DNA of 64,000 bases. Source: SKPT01 sp040905445 (GTDB lineage: Bacteria; Planctomycetota; Phycisphaerae; Phycisphaerales; Phycisphaeraceae). The stretch's first letter is position 1, and each line of letters starts with the position of its first letter. A program made the position numbers and the translations under genes. Shown one piece after another: positions 17,372-30,017 of this stretch. Under the pieces are notes generated by a model that was not told the DNA's origin, did no database searches, and saw only the letters and a list, made by a program, of their open reading frames with translations. Where the stretch lies: contig JBBDRN010000035.1 in assembly GCA_040905445.1 (NCBI GenBank), positions 35,602 to 99,601 on the forward strand, written 5' to 3'.

Positions 17372-17475
17372 GGCGGATTTCGCGCAGGGAACGCAGAGAG
17401 CGCAGGGGCCGCGGAGACCAGAAGCTTGAGGTTCACCTTTGCGGCCTCTGCGCCCTCCGCGCGAAATCCCCCGCG
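17372..17475. repeat. Degenerate CGCAGAGGCCGC / CGCGAAAT repeat pair (family R5-like)
   Basis: The sequence CGCAGGGAACGCAGAGAGCG is followed about 40 bases later by its rough inverse, CTCTGCGCCCTCCGCGCG, giving a loose stem across the gap between ispG and korB. It begins immediately after the korB TAG stop (minus strand). Confidence 0.55.
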
Positions 17476-18522
17476 CTACTCGTGCAGGCGGTGGCCCGGC
17501 TCCGCGACCTCGTCGATGGTGTAGGTGTCGCCGGCGTTGAGCAGGTCGTGCAGCCGGCCCTTGCCGTGACGCTTCACCGCGTCCTCGACCTGCTGCTCGA
17601 GCATGTCCTCGTAGCAGGCGCGATCGGCGGCGCGATAAAACACGCCCACCGGCTCGGGGAAGTGCGGCTGCTTGAGCTGCGCGAGCATAAACGCCAGGCT
17701 CACGTCCGTCTCGTCGTGGAAGAGCAGGTCGTCCTCGCTGACGCCCTTGCCCAGTTCGACGACCTCGGGCTTGTGGCCGTGGAACCGGATGCCCTTGTCA
17801 CGCTCCTTGCCGAAGATCAGCGGCTTGCCGTGCTCGAGGCGCAGGAGGTTGTCCTCCTTGCTGTCCTTGTCGGTGGCGTAGGCGAACGCCTTGTGGTTGA
17901 ACACGTTGCAGTCCTGGTAGATCTCCAGGAAGCTCGCGCCGCGGTGGCGGGCGGCGCGCTCGATGACGTCGGGCAGATCCTTGTCCACGTCCACGCTCCG
18001 CGCGACGAAGCTCGCCTCGGCGGCCAGCGCGATGGCGATCGGGTTGATCGGCATGTCGACGGAGCCCATGGGGCTGGACTTGGTCTTCTTCTCGCGCTCG
18101 CTGGTCGGCGAGTACTGGCCCTTGGTCAGGCCGTAGATGCGGTTGTTGAAGAGCATGAAGTTGACGTTGACGTTGCGGCGCAGCAGGTGCATGAGGTGGT
18201 TGCCGCCGATGCTCAGCGCATCGCCGTCGCCGGAGACGACCCAGACGTCGAGTTCGGGGTTGGCGAGGCGGATGCCGGTGGCGAAGCCCGGCGCGCGGCC
18301 GTGGATGGAGTGGAAGCCGTACGTGTTCATGTAGTACGGAAAGCGGGCCGCGCAGCCGATGCCGGAGACGAAGACGGTCTTTTCGCGGCGCATGCCCATC
18401 TTCGCGGCCACCTTGCGCACCTGGGTGAGGATGGCGTAGTCCCCGCAGCCGGGGCACCAGCGGACGTCCTGATCGGAGGCGAAGTCTTTGGGCTTGAGCA
18501 CGTTGAGCTTTTCGTCGGGCAT
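17476..18522 (-). CDS. korB: 2-oxoacid:ferredoxin oxidoreductase, beta subunit
   Basis: The 348-residue product has CPGCGDY near the N-terminus, a third Fe-S cysteine in SGIGCAAR, and the thiamine pyrophosphate motif SGDGDALSIGGNHLMHLLRRN. Together with KorA it oxidatively decarboxylates a 2-oxoacid, most likely 2-oxoglutarate, to the CoA ester with reduction of ferredoxin. The subunit is separated from korA by a toxin-antitoxin pair. It starts 29 bases after the toxin stop, so all four are probably one transcript. AAGG lies about eight bases before the ATG. Confidence 0.93.
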   Translation of the reverse strand: MPDEKLNVLKPKDFASDQDVRWCPGCGDYAILTQVRKVAAKMGMRREKTVFVSGIGCAARFPYYMNTYGFHSIHGRAPGFATGIRLANPELDVWVVSGDGDALSIGGNHLMHLLRRNVNVNFMLFNNRIYGLTKGQYSPTSEREKKTKSSPMGSVDMPINPIAIALAAEASFVARSVDVDKDLPDVIERAARHRGASFLEIYQDCNVFNHKAFAYATDKDSKEDNLLRLEHGKPLIFGKERDKGIRFHGHKPEVVELGKGVSEDDLLFHDETDVSLAFMLAQLKQPHFPEPVGVFYRAADRACYEDMLEQQVEDAVKRHGKGRLHDLLNAGDTYTIDEVAEPGHRLHE

Positions 18523-18551
18523 GGTTGTTGCCTTGCTTGCTGCGGCGGGAC

Positions 18552-18854
18552 CTACTGTCGCTTATTCAGTTCGGCACGGACCCAAAGTGGGTCGCGTCTC
18601 ATGTCAAGGATGGCGTAAACGTACGCCGTGTCGGACTCCAGCTCGTAATAGATGCCAAAGGGGAATCGCTTCGCGAGCATGCGGTGCAGGCCGTATTGCT
18701 TCTGGTGAACGCCCGCGTAAAGCACGAGCGAGTCGAGGTCGGCCAGAATGGACTCCACGAAGTATTCACCAACACCTGCCTCCCGGGCCTCGTAAAACGC
18801 GCTGCCCGCCTCGATGTCCGCCGCGGCGTCTTCCAGGACGACGACGTTTTTCAT
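18552..18854 (-). CDS. RelE/ParE-family toxin
   Basis: The 100-residue product has the fold pattern of RelE/ParE toxins: an N-terminal strand, two helices (AAADIEAGSAFYEAREAGVGEYFVES, in two parts), then a beta sheet with RMLAKRFPFGIYYELE and a final ILDMRRDPLWV. The ATG overlaps the antitoxin stop by four bases (ATGA), the usual translational coupling. ParE-type members poison gyrase and RelE-type members cut mRNA; the type cannot be decided here. It sits inside the kor operon. Confidence 0.87.
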   Translation of the reverse strand: MKNVVVLEDAAADIEAGSAFYEAREAGVGEYFVESILADLDSLVLYAGVHQKQYGLHRMLAKRFPFGIYYELESDTAYVYAILDMRRDPLWVRAELNKRQ

Positions 18855-19069
18855 GAACCCGTCGCCCGCACTCGCGCCCGGAGTTGCTCGAGCGTCAGGA
18901 ACTTCGCCCCGCCTCGCTTCGCCCGTGCTTGGCGATCCGCCAGCACCTGCTCATGCCACGCCGGCGAGGGCACATCCGCGGGCTGACGCTGGAGCGTGTC
19001 CCACAACTGCTCCATCGTCCGCAGCCGCTCCGCCACAGACATGCTCTCGATTTCGGAGGGTTCGATCAT
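18851..19069 (-). CDS. Addiction-module antitoxin (TIGR02574-like)
   Basis: The 72-residue protein has the pattern of the short antitoxins paired with ParE-like toxins: SVAERLRTMEQLWDTLQ near the start and SPAWHEQVLADRQAR in the middle. GAGGTGAGG lies upstream of the ATG. It begins nine bases after the korA stop and overlaps the toxin start, so it probably relies on the korA promoter. It should bind and neutralise the toxin and may repress transcription. Confidence 0.85.
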   Translation of the reverse strand: MIEPSEIESMSVAERLRTMEQLWDTLQRQPADVPSPAWHEQVLADRQARAKRGGAKFLTLEQLRARVRATGS

Positions 19070-19078
19070 GGCTGCACC

Positions 19079-21049
19079 TCACCTCGTCTGCCCATTGTTC
19101 GCCTCATCAGCCACGCCCTGCCCCTCCACGCTCACCTCGTGGTCGCGCGGCACGAGCGATTCGCGGCTGCCCCAATCGCCGCTGAGCATCAGATCGATCG
19201 CCTGCGCGACCTCGGAGACGAGGAACGGCTTGCCCTGCACCTTGTTCAGCCCCTTGGCGTCGATGAGGAAGCGGCCGCGGATCAGCATGCGAAGCTGGCC
19301 CATGTTCAACTCCGGAATCAGCACCTGCTTGAAGCGCGCCAGCACCTCGCCGAGGTTCGCGGGCATCGGGTTCAGGTGTCGCAGGTGCAGGCAGGAGACG
19401 TCCTGCCCCTTCTCACGGGCGCGCTCCACGGCCGTGAGGATCGCGCCCTGCGTGCCGCCCCAGCCGAGCACGAGCAGCTCGCCCGTCGCGTCGCCGAACG
19501 GCTCGACGGGGGGGATCTCCTGGGCGATGCGCTCGACCTTGGCCTGACGCAGGTCGGTCATGCGCTGGTGGTTGTCCGGGTCATAGGAGACGCTGCCGGT
19601 GACGTCTTCCTTCTCGAGGCCGCCGATGCGATGCTCGAGGCCCGGCGTGCCGGGGATGGCCCACGGGCGGACGAGGTTTTCGTCGCGCTGGTAGGGCTGG
19701 TAGGTTTCCGCGGCGTCGGCGGTGGGATGCTTGACCTCGATCTTCTCGAAGCCCTCAGGATCGGGGATGCGCCACGGCTCGGCACCGTTGGCGAGGTAGC
19801 CTTCGCTGAGGATGACGACGGGCACGAGGTGCTGGAGGGCGATGCGCACCGCCTCGATGGCGATGTCGAAGCAGTCGGCGGGCGACTGGGGGGCGAGGGC
19901 GACGATCGGGCTCTCGCCGTTGCGGCCATAGAGCGCCATGAGCAGGTCGGACTGCTCGGTCTTGGTGGGCAGGCCCGTCGAGGGCCCGCCGCGCTGCACG
20001 TCGACGACGACCATCGGCAGCTCGGTCATCACCGCCAGGCCCATCGCCTCGCTCTTGAGGGCGAAGCCCGGGCCGGACGTCCCGCACACGCCGATCTGCC
20101 CGGCGTAGGAGGCGCCGATGGCGGCGGCGGCGGCGGCGATCTCGTCCTCCGCCTGGAACGTGCGCACGCCGAAGTGCCGCAGGCTCGCCAGCGAATGCAG
20201 GATGTCGCTGGCGGGCGTGATCGGATACGAGCAGTAGATGATGTTCTTGCCCGCGAGCTCGCTGGCGGTGACGAGGCCCATCGCGAGCGCGTCGTTGCCG
20301 GTAATCTTGCGGTAGCGCCCGGGCGGGATGGAGGCCTTGCTCACCTCGAAGCGCTCGGAGAAGAACTCGGCGGTCTCGCCGAAGTAGTAGCCGGCCTTGA
20401 GCGCCGCGATGTTGGCGTCGGCGACCTCGGGCAGGTTCTTTTTCGTTCGGAAGTAGTCGTCCAGGAACTTGATCGTCGTCTCGACGGGCCGGTCGAACAG
20501 CCAGTAGACAATGCCCAGGGCGTACATGTTCTTGCAGCGGCCGACGTCCTTGGCGCCGAGGCCCGAGTCGGCGAGAGCCTCGGTGTTCAGCCGCGTGATG
20601 GGCACGCGGTAGATGCGGTACTTTTCGAGACTATCCTGATCCTCGACGGGGTTGTAGCCGTCGGGGTAGCCGGCCTTGCGGAGGTTGAGCTTCTCGAACT
20701 CGGAATCATTGACGATGACGATGCCGTCGGGCTCGACGTCGCGGATGTGGGCTTTGAAGGCGGCGGGGTTCATCGCGATCAGGACGTTGACCTGGTCGCC
20801 CGGGGTGTAGATGTCTTCGTTGGCGAAGTTGATCTGGAAGCCGGAGACGCCCGGAACGGTGCCGGCGGGGGCGCGGATTTCGGCGGGGAAGTCGGGCAGC
20901 GTGGCCACGTCGTTGCCGAAGATGGCGGACGTGTCGGTGAACTGCGTCCCGGCGAGCTGCATGCCATCGCCGGAGTCGCCCGCAAAGCGGACAACGACAG
21001 AGTCCAAGTTGTTTATGTTGCTGCTTTTACCCTCTTGCTTCACGCCCAC
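19079..21049 (-). CDS. korA: 2-oxoacid:ferredoxin oxidoreductase, alpha subunit (gamma-alpha fusion)
   Basis: The start is GTG with AGAGG upstream. In the 656-residue product, residues ~15-200 are the gamma domain (VVRFAGDSGDGMQLAG). Residues ~240 on are the pyrimidine-binding domain (ITGNDALAMGLV, YPITPASDILHSL, GTSGPGFALKSEAMGLAVM). The C-terminal domain (VLGWGGTQGAI) completes the transketolase-like fold. It pairs with KorB. The upstream region 21050-21283 contains a perfect 6-bp-arm hairpin (AAGGAC/GTCCTT, 21160-21177) and AT-rich sequence suited to a promoter. Confidence 0.94.
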   Translation of the reverse strand: MGVKQEGKSSNINNLDSVVVRFAGDSGDGMQLAGTQFTDTSAIFGNDVATLPDFPAEIRAPAGTVPGVSGFQINFANEDIYTPGDQVNVLIAMNPAAFKAHIRDVEPDGIVIVNDSEFEKLNLRKAGYPDGYNPVEDQDSLEKYRIYRVPITRLNTEALADSGLGAKDVGRCKNMYALGIVYWLFDRPVETTIKFLDDYFRTKKNLPEVADANIAALKAGYYFGETAEFFSERFEVSKASIPPGRYRKITGNDALAMGLVTASELAGKNIIYCSYPITPASDILHSLASLRHFGVRTFQAEDEIAAAAAAIGASYAGQIGVCGTSGPGFALKSEAMGLAVMTELPMVVVDVQRGGPSTGLPTKTEQSDLLMALYGRNGESPIVALAPQSPADCFDIAIEAVRIALQHLVPVVILSEGYLANGAEPWRIPDPEGFEKIEVKHPTADAAETYQPYQRDENLVRPWAIPGTPGLEHRIGGLEKEDVTGSVSYDPDNHQRMTDLRQAKVERIAQEIPPVEPFGDATGELLVLGWGGTQGAILTAVERAREKGQDVSCLHLRHLNPMPANLGEVLARFKQVLIPELNMGQLRMLIRGRFLIDAKGLNKVQGKPFLVSEVAQAIDLMLSGDWGSRESLVPRDHEVSVEGQGVADEANNGQTR

Positions 21050-21283
21050 GATCGACCTCTGGTTAGCGAAAATTGGCGATGCACCGGCTGCAAATGAGTG
21101 ATTGTATCGCGGAACGGCGGCTCGAACAACGATTTAACACGCATCGGCGAGCGATTACAAAGGACTTAACCGTCCTTATACAGCCCCCCCCGGCTCCCGG
21201 CGACGGGGCTTCAAGTGGCCGCCCGCCCCACCCGATAGAAAAGCTGGGAACCAGGACCGCCCGGGGGCGAGGGATACGCACTG

Positions 21284-21478
21284 ATGAGCACGACCGCGGG
21301 CACAATTCGGCTGATCTGTCCCAACCTCAAGTGCCGCGCCACGCTCGCCGTATCCGAGGCGTCACGCGGCAAGGTGGTCCGCTGTCGACAGTGCCAGGGC
21401 CGCGTCGGCGTGCCGACGAAGCCCGAGCGCCCGGTCCCGGCCGCGCCGCCCGAGGATGCCGCCTCCTCGACCTCCTGA
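21284..21478 (+). CDS. Small zinc-ribbon protein
   Basis: The 64-residue product contains CPNLKC then CRQC 21 residues later, with a central ASRGKVVRCRQCQ. This is the CxxxxC...CxxC zinc-ribbon module often found at the N-terminus of planctomycete regulatory and membrane proteins (GKxVRC signature). Here it stands alone, followed by a Pro/Ala-rich tail. It is divergent from korA. The role is unknown; it could bind RNA, DNA or protein. Confidence 0.65.
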   Translation: MSTTAGTIRLICPNLKCRATLAVSEASRGKVVRCRQCQGRVGVPTKPERPVPAAPPEDAASSTS

Positions 21479-21532
21479 GCCCGGGCAGGCAGGCCTGCCC
21501 GCGTCACCGCCCACGATCAACCCGCCGGGGCC

Positions 21533-21901
21533 TCACCCATCGGCCGTCGCGACGACGGCCTGCGGTCGCACGTGCGTCTCGCTCGGCGGCGCGACGCGGC
21601 CCGGCTGCCCGTCGATGACAAGCGTCAGGACGATCGGCCCGACGGCCAGGTGATCGCCCGGCCTGAGCCTCGCCACGGCGACGCGCTCGCCGTTGCGCCA
21701 CGTGCCGTTGGCCGACCCCAGATCGCGCACACGCACCGCGCCGGTCGCATCCACCTCCAGCTCACAGTGGTGGCGGGCGACGCAGGGCAGCGCGATGCGC
21801 AGGTCGCAATCGCGCGAGCGGCCGACTACCATTCGCCTTCGCCGCAGCGGGAACGCCCGGTGGCGTCCATCCAAGGTGATCATGACCAGCGAGACATCCA
21901 T
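21533..21901 (-). CDS. FHA-domain protein
   Basis: The 122-residue product is nearly all one forkhead-associated domain: VVGRSRDCDLRI, ARHHCELEV and LGSANGTWRNGE carry the Gly-Arg, Ser/His and Asn-Gly residues that bind phosphothreonine (the usual Ser before His is Arg-His-His here). GAGGTG lies six bases before the ATG. The domain recognises phosphorylated partners, probably of a Ser/Thr kinase. Its 5' end overlaps that of hemW on the other strand. Confidence 0.87.
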   Translation of the reverse strand: MDVSLVMITLDGRHRAFPLRRRRMVVGRSRDCDLRIALPCVARHHCELEVDATGAVRVRDLGSANGTWRNGERVAVARLRPGDHLAVGPIVLTLVIDGQPGRVAPPSETHVRPQAVVATADG

Positions 21902-23150
21902 GTCCGCACCTCACCAGGCTCGCCTGAATCATCCGAGCCATCGTTGTGACTCTACCCCCGGCACGGGCGCGCTTCCATCCGAGCGGACAGCGGGGTTTTC
22001 CCCCGACGCATGCGCAGCCGCCGCAGGGCTGTACCTGCACGTCCCGTTCTGCGCGCACAAGTGCCATTACTGCGATTTCTACAGCATCGTCGAGCAGTCC
22101 GGGCCTCGGCATCAAGCATTCACCGACGCGCTCGTGAGGGAACTGCGGGCGCGCGCTGGGGCCTACGACCTGATGCCGGAGACGATCTTCGTCGGCGGCG
22201 GCACGCCCACGCTGCTGCCCGCCGCGATGTGGGCGCGGCTGCTCAACGCGATGGCGTCGCTCGACCTGCTCGCGAACGTGCGCGAGTTCACGGTCGAAGC
22301 CAATCCCGAGACGGTGACGCCCGAGTTGATGCGAACGCTCGTGGCCAGCGGGGTGAACCGCATCTCGATGGGCGCACAGTCGTTTCAGCCGCGGCTGCTC
22401 AAGGCGCTGGAGCGCTGGCACGACCCGGCCAGCGTGGCGCGGGCGGTAACCATCGTGCGCGACGCGGGGATCGCCAACGTCAACCTCGATCTCATCTTCG
22501 CGATCCCGGGGCAGACGATGGCGGAGCTGGACGCCGACCTGGACGCGGCGCTGGCGCTGGAGCCGACGCACCTGTCCTGCTACAGCCTGATCTTTGAGCC
22601 GCACACGCCGCTGACCAAGCGCATGGCGTTGGGGCTCATCAAGCCGATGGATGAGCAGACCGAGCGCGCGATGTACGAGCACGTCATGGGGCGCCTGGAT
22701 GACGCGGGCTTCGAGCAGTACGAGGTCAGCAACTGGGCGCGGCGAGGCGGCGGCGCGGCCGATCATCGCTGCGCGCACAACCTGCTGTACTGGCGCAACG
22801 ACAACTGGATCGGCGTCGGGCCATCCGCGGCGAGCCACATGGCAGGGCGGCGGTGGAAGAATCGGCCTCACCTCGGGGCGTACATCGCCCAGTCGCCCGA
22901 CCCGACGCTGGCCGAGGATGAGACGCTCGAACCGGCGCGGCAGGTGGGCGAGCGGCTGATGCTCGCCCTGCGTACGCGCGAGGGGATCGCGCTGGCGTGG
23001 GTCGAGCAGGCGTTGGCGGCCGACGATGATCGCCGCGACGTGATCGACGAGCTTGTCGCGATCGACATGCTGGAGCGCACGGACACGCACCTGCGCGTGA
23101 CCAACCAGGGCCTGTTCGTGGCCGATGCGATCGTCGCGCGGCTGCTGTAG
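21882..23150 (+). CDS. hemW: Radical SAM heme chaperone HemW
   Basis: ATG at 21882 is chosen because AAGG lies five bases upstream; another ATG at 21900 is in frame. After an unusual ~45-residue leader the HemW core begins: YLHVPFCAHKCHYCDFYS with the CxxxCxxC Fe-S triad, FVGGGTPTLL, SMGAQSF, NLDLIFAIPGQT, and a late HNLLYWRNDNWIGVGPSAASH. The extra HemW cysteine follows the CxxC as Asp-Phe-Tyr here, so the CxxxCxxCxC pattern typical of HemW and HemN is not complete. The TAG stop is the first TAG of an R4 repeat. Confidence 0.9.
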   Translation: MTSETSMSAPHQARLNHPSHRCDSTPGTGALPSERTAGFSPDACAAAAGLYLHVPFCAHKCHYCDFYSIVEQSGPRHQAFTDALVRELRARAGAYDLMPETIFVGGGTPTLLPAAMWARLLNAMASLDLLANVREFTVEANPETVTPELMRTLVASGVNRISMGAQSFQPRLLKALERWHDPASVARAVTIVRDAGIANVNLDLIFAIPGQTMAELDADLDAALALEPTHLSCYSLIFEPHTPLTKRMALGLIKPMDEQTERAMYEHVMGRLDDAGFEQYEVSNWARRGGGAADHRCAHNLLYWRNDNWIGVGPSAASHMAGRRWKNRPHLGAYIAQSPDPTLAEDETLEPARQVGERLMLALRTREGIALAWVEQALAADDDRRDVIDELVAIDMLERTDTHLRVTNQGLFVADAIVARLL

Positions 23151-23376
23151 GGTCCGCGGTGCGGACCACGCACGCTGGCGCCCCATCATTTCGCAACACA
23201 CGCTTCACGTCGTTGAGCGCATCCCACAGCGTCGACGGATGCCACTGACAAACGGAGCCCGCGGAGCTTATCAGTGCTGGTCGCGTCGAACGCTGACCAG
23301 GCCGAAGACGGCCTTGTCAGTAGACGCCCGCGAATGGGTTTAAGAGATGGACCCCGGCCGCCGCGCCCACGCGGCG
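23147..23376. repeat. Repeat cluster: R4 at the hemW stop, degenerate R1 copy C, R8 palindrome
   Basis: 23147-23167 is an R4 palindrome whose TAG ends hemW. 23213-23345 is a decayed R1 element: GCCACTGACAAACGGAGCC...TTATCAG and CTGACCAGGCCG...GGCCTTGTCAG hairpins remain, but the ends have drifted. 23356-23376 is an R8 palindrome (GGCCGCCGCGCCCACGCGGC). The rest of the gap to 23592 shows only GC-rich inverted sequence (GCACGCGCG-type) and no gene. Confidence 0.7.
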
Positions 23377-23592
23377 CGGGCGGCGCCGCCTGCGAACTGC
23401 GCGATGCATCCGCCCCTGCGCGCGCGGTGCGCGCCGCCGCCCATCGCCGTCGCCGATCGCGCGTGCCACAAGTTGTTGATCGATCGGCACTAACAGCACC
23501 CGCGGTGCCGCCCACGCCCGCGGTGGCACGCCCGTTGCATCTACCGCATCCCATGACGCAACACCCACAGACCTGCCACGAAGGGAGTCAAC

Positions 23593-24399
23593 ATGGTCGG
23601 GCTGCTGATCGACATGGACGGGGTGATCTATCGCGGCGGGCAACTGGTCGCGGGCGCCGACCGCTTCATCAACGCGCTCGTGCGGCGACAGATCCCTTTC
23701 ACTTTCCTCACCAACAACTCGCAGCGCACACGTCGCGACGTGGTGCGCCATCTCGAAGCCTTCGGCATCCACGTCGGCGAGTCACACGTCTTCACCTGCG
23801 CGATGGCGACCGCCCGCTTTCTGCGCAAGCAGCGCCCGGGCGGCACGGCGTACGTCATCGGCGAGGGTGGGCTGCTCACCGCGCTACACGCCAACGGCTA
23901 CGCCATCGTCGACCGCGAGCCGCACTACGTCGTCGTCGGCGAAGGTCGCAGCGTCAACTTCGAGATGCTCGAGAAGGCGCTAAACCTCATTCTTGGCGGC
24001 GCCAGGCTCATCGCCACCAACCTCGATCCCAATTGCCCGGTCGCGGGCGGCACACGCCCCGGCTGCGGCGCGATCGTCGCCATGCTCGAAAAAGCCAGCG
24101 GCGTCAAAGCCTTCTCCGTGGGCAAGCCCAGCCCGATCATGATGCGCGAGGCACGCAAGACCCTCGACCTCTCCGCGGCCGAGACGATCATGATCGGCGA
24201 CACGATGAGCACGGACATCCTCGGCGGCGTGCAGATGGGCTACAAGACCGTCCTGACGCTCACCGGCGGCACCCAGCGCGACGACCTCAGCCAGTACGCC
24301 TACCAGCCGGACCTCATCATCGACTCGCTCGGCGAGACGACGTATGACGATCTGGTCGAGCGTGTCCACCTCGCCGGCGAGCCCGCGCTGGCCGTCTGA
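23593..24399 (+). CDS. HAD-IIA family phosphatase (NagD-like)
   Basis: AAGGGAG precedes the ATG by six bases. The 268-residue product has HAD motif I DMDGVIYRG (residues 7-15), motif II in FLTNNSQRTR, the IIA cap with NFEMLEKAL, motif III Lys in VGKPSPIMM and motif IV GDTMSTDILGG. This subfamily includes NagD (nucleotidase) and p-nitrophenyl phosphatases; the substrate cannot be fixed. The lysine and aspartates needed for catalysis are intact. Confidence 0.9.
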   Translation: MVGLLIDMDGVIYRGGQLVAGADRFINALVRRQIPFTFLTNNSQRTRRDVVRHLEAFGIHVGESHVFTCAMATARFLRKQRPGGTAYVIGEGGLLTALHANGYAIVDREPHYVVVGEGRSVNFEMLEKALNLILGGARLIATNLDPNCPVAGGTRPGCGAIVAMLEKASGVKAFSVGKPSPIMMREARKTLDLSAAETIMIGDTMSTDILGGVQMGYKTVLTLTGGTQRDDLSQYAYQPDLIIDSLGETTYDDLVERVHLAGEPALAV

Positions 24400-24438
24400 A
24401 CCGCTGGTGCGCCTGAGCGTCGGCCAGCGCTCCGCCGT

Positions 24439-24561
24439 TCACCCCACCCACCCGGCGGCGGCGTAGCCCAGCACCAGCCCCACCGCCGCACCAACCGCGA
24501 TGCGCGTCAGCCGGCGGGCACGCGCGATGATCCACACTATTCGTTCAGTTGGCATCGCCAT
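24439..24561 (-). CDS. Possible 40-residue membrane protein
   Basis: The frame from ATG 24561 (or 24555) gives a short basic start followed by one hydrophobic helix (IAVGAAVGLVLGYAAAGW). It lies in the gap downstream of secA. There is an AGGTG near the start but no homologue I recognise. It may not be expressed. Confidence 0.35.
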   Translation of the reverse strand: MAMPTERIVWIIARARRLTRIAVGAAVGLVLGYAAAGWVG

Positions 24562-24580
24562 CACCTGTAATGAGCGCTGA

Positions 24581-24669
24581 AGCCCACGGGTTGAACCCGT
24601 GGGCTTCGGCATATCGCGCGTCACGATCCGATCCCGCTTCGCACGTTCTTCGCCTTCGCGCCTTCGCGT

Positions 24670-24672
<3 letters not shown>
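24581..24672. repeat. Perfect palindrome (R6) and R5 repeat after secA
   Basis: 24581-24605 is a perfect palindrome, AGCCCACGGGTT-G-AACCCGTGGGCT. Related copies are at 33292-33342 and 63089-63118, and a half copy is near 54570. 24637-24672 is a CTTCGCGCCTTCGCGTC tract. On the minus strand it begins with the TAG stop of secA, followed by ACGCGAAGGCGCGAAGG. Confidence 0.75.
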
Positions 24673-28779
<4,107 letters not shown>

Positions 28780-28952
28780 GCTGCTGCCTTGAAGTTGCCG
28801 GCCGCCGCGAGGCGTGCCGATCGCACCGCTTGAACGCCGGCGGCCCGCCCGGGGGCTGCCGACAACCACGGATCGACTGAATATTGCGATGGGGTGAAGA
28901 AACGACTGAAACGCGGGCGGCGCAGGCGGCGCATGCCCACCCGGCGAGGGGG

Positions 28953-29327
28953 TCAGCCGTGGTGCGGTGGAGGCAGATTCAACAGGTCGGGACGGTGCGC
29001 CACCACCGCGGGCAGCCTGCGCCCGGCGCCGTCGAGGCCATGGCTGCGAACCCCGGGGGCCGGCAGCTCGGCGGCGGCGGTCACGGGTCCGCGCGGCGTC
29101 ATCGCGGGCGCCTGCTTGACGTGCTGATCGGTGCGGCCCTTGGAGGCCTCGGTCAGGCATGAGAGCAGCGAGGCGAGGGCGTCGCGGTCGGCCGCGCTCA
29201 GCCGCACCTGTCCCGCCTGTGCCCGGGCGGCATGAACCACCGGCGCATCGATCGCGGCCCCGAGGCAGATCGTCAAGGACAGAGCCGTCAGGGCGGCATA
29301 GGGATGTCGGGCGTGGATGCGGCGCAT
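28953..29327 (-). CDS. Putative small exported protein
   Basis: The 124-residue frame starts with a convincing signal peptide (MRRIHARHPY, then a hydrophobic core and VHA-ARA cleavage site at ~residue 33). The mature part is Ala/Pro-rich with two His near the end and no recognised domain. It lies upstream of secA on the same strand, 174 bases away. Composition is typical of many GC-rich frames, so the call rests on the signal peptide. Confidence 0.45.
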   Translation of the reverse strand: MRRIHARHPYAALTALSLTICLGAAIDAPVVHAARAQAGQVRLSAADRDALASLLSCLTEASKGRTDQHVKQAPAMTPRGPVTAAAELPAPGVRSHGLDGAGRRLPAVVAHRPDLLNLPPPHHG

Positions 29328-29413
29328 TCTTGCAGGGGATTATCGACGCGATACGAGGCCGAGGCAAGCGCGGGCCGGGGTTCGGCCGGGTGAACACGTC
29401 GCGGCGGCGGCAA

Positions 29414-29454
29414 GGGCACTGGGGGCGAGCCACCCGTGGCACCCCTTTTCGGAC
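29414..29454. repeat. Half of an R3 element
   Basis: GGGCACTGGGGGCGAGCCAC, a GTGGCACCCCTTTT and CGGAC match the right half of the element at 31491-31596. It lies directly after mreD. Confidence 0.6.
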
Positions 29455-29459
29455 GAACC

Positions 29460-30014
29460 CTAAAAATGGCGATCGCCGCGGCCCCGGCTGGCGAAGCCCC
29501 AGATCTTCGTCGTCCGCAGCAGCACCAGGCCCACGGGCAGGGCCAGCAGGGCCGAGTAGACCAGGTCCAGGGCCCGGGTGGCGAGCTGGTCGGCCGGAGA
29601 GAAGCCGGCGATCGGCTCGGCAAGGATCCACCCCCAGCCGCGGGCGGTCAACAGGGCGACGGCCACGAGGTGTGCCGCCGCTCCCGCCGCGAGCACGCAG
29701 GCGACGAGCGCCAGCGCCGACTCGCGAAACAACAGCTTGCGCAGTTGCAGCACCAGCACGCCGCCCACGAGATACCCCAGCGCCATCGGCCCGACGATCG
29801 GCCCCTCCGCCAGCGGGCCCGGCTGCAGGTCCGCCACGACGCCCAGCACCAGCCACGCCCACGGCACGACCGACGCCGGTGCCAGCAGCCCCACGTACAC
29901 CGCCAGGACGATGAGGAAGCTCGGCGTCGTCGAGCCGATGACCAGCAACCCGCGCAGCCCGCTCTCGAGCGCGGCAGCGGCGTAGGCCAGGAGCAGGAAG
30001 ACGAGCCAGTTCAT
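29460..30014 (-). CDS. mreD: Rod shape-determining protein MreD
   Basis: The 184-residue protein has five to six hydrophobic segments starting at residue 3, with the MreD pattern of an ALES motif in helix one and a GPMALGYLVGG segment in helix four. MreD is an inner-membrane part of the elongasome with MreB and MreC. The expected order mreB-mreC-mreD is kept, but 485 bases of repeats separate it from mreC, so the operon may be broken or processed. Confidence 0.85.
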   Translation of the reverse strand: MNWLVFLLLAYAAAALESGLRGLLVIGSTTPSFLIVLAVYVGLLAPASVVPWAWLVLGVVADLQPGPLAEGPIVGPMALGYLVGGVLVLQLRKLLFRESALALVACVLAAGAAAHLVAVALLTARGWGWILAEPIAGFSPADQLATRALDLVYSALLALPVGLVLLRTTKIWGFASRGRGDRHF

Positions 30015-30017
30015 ATC

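Noticed and set aside
21882..23150. HemW as the radical SAM partner of the PqqD-like protein
   Set aside because: It matches the heme chaperone family throughout and lies about 28 kb from the PqqD-like gene.
28780..29862. Upstream extension of the secA frame by 361 codons
   Set aside because: The extension is Gly/Arg/Pro-rich and crosses the small exported protein gene and repeats; canonical SecA begins at 28779.
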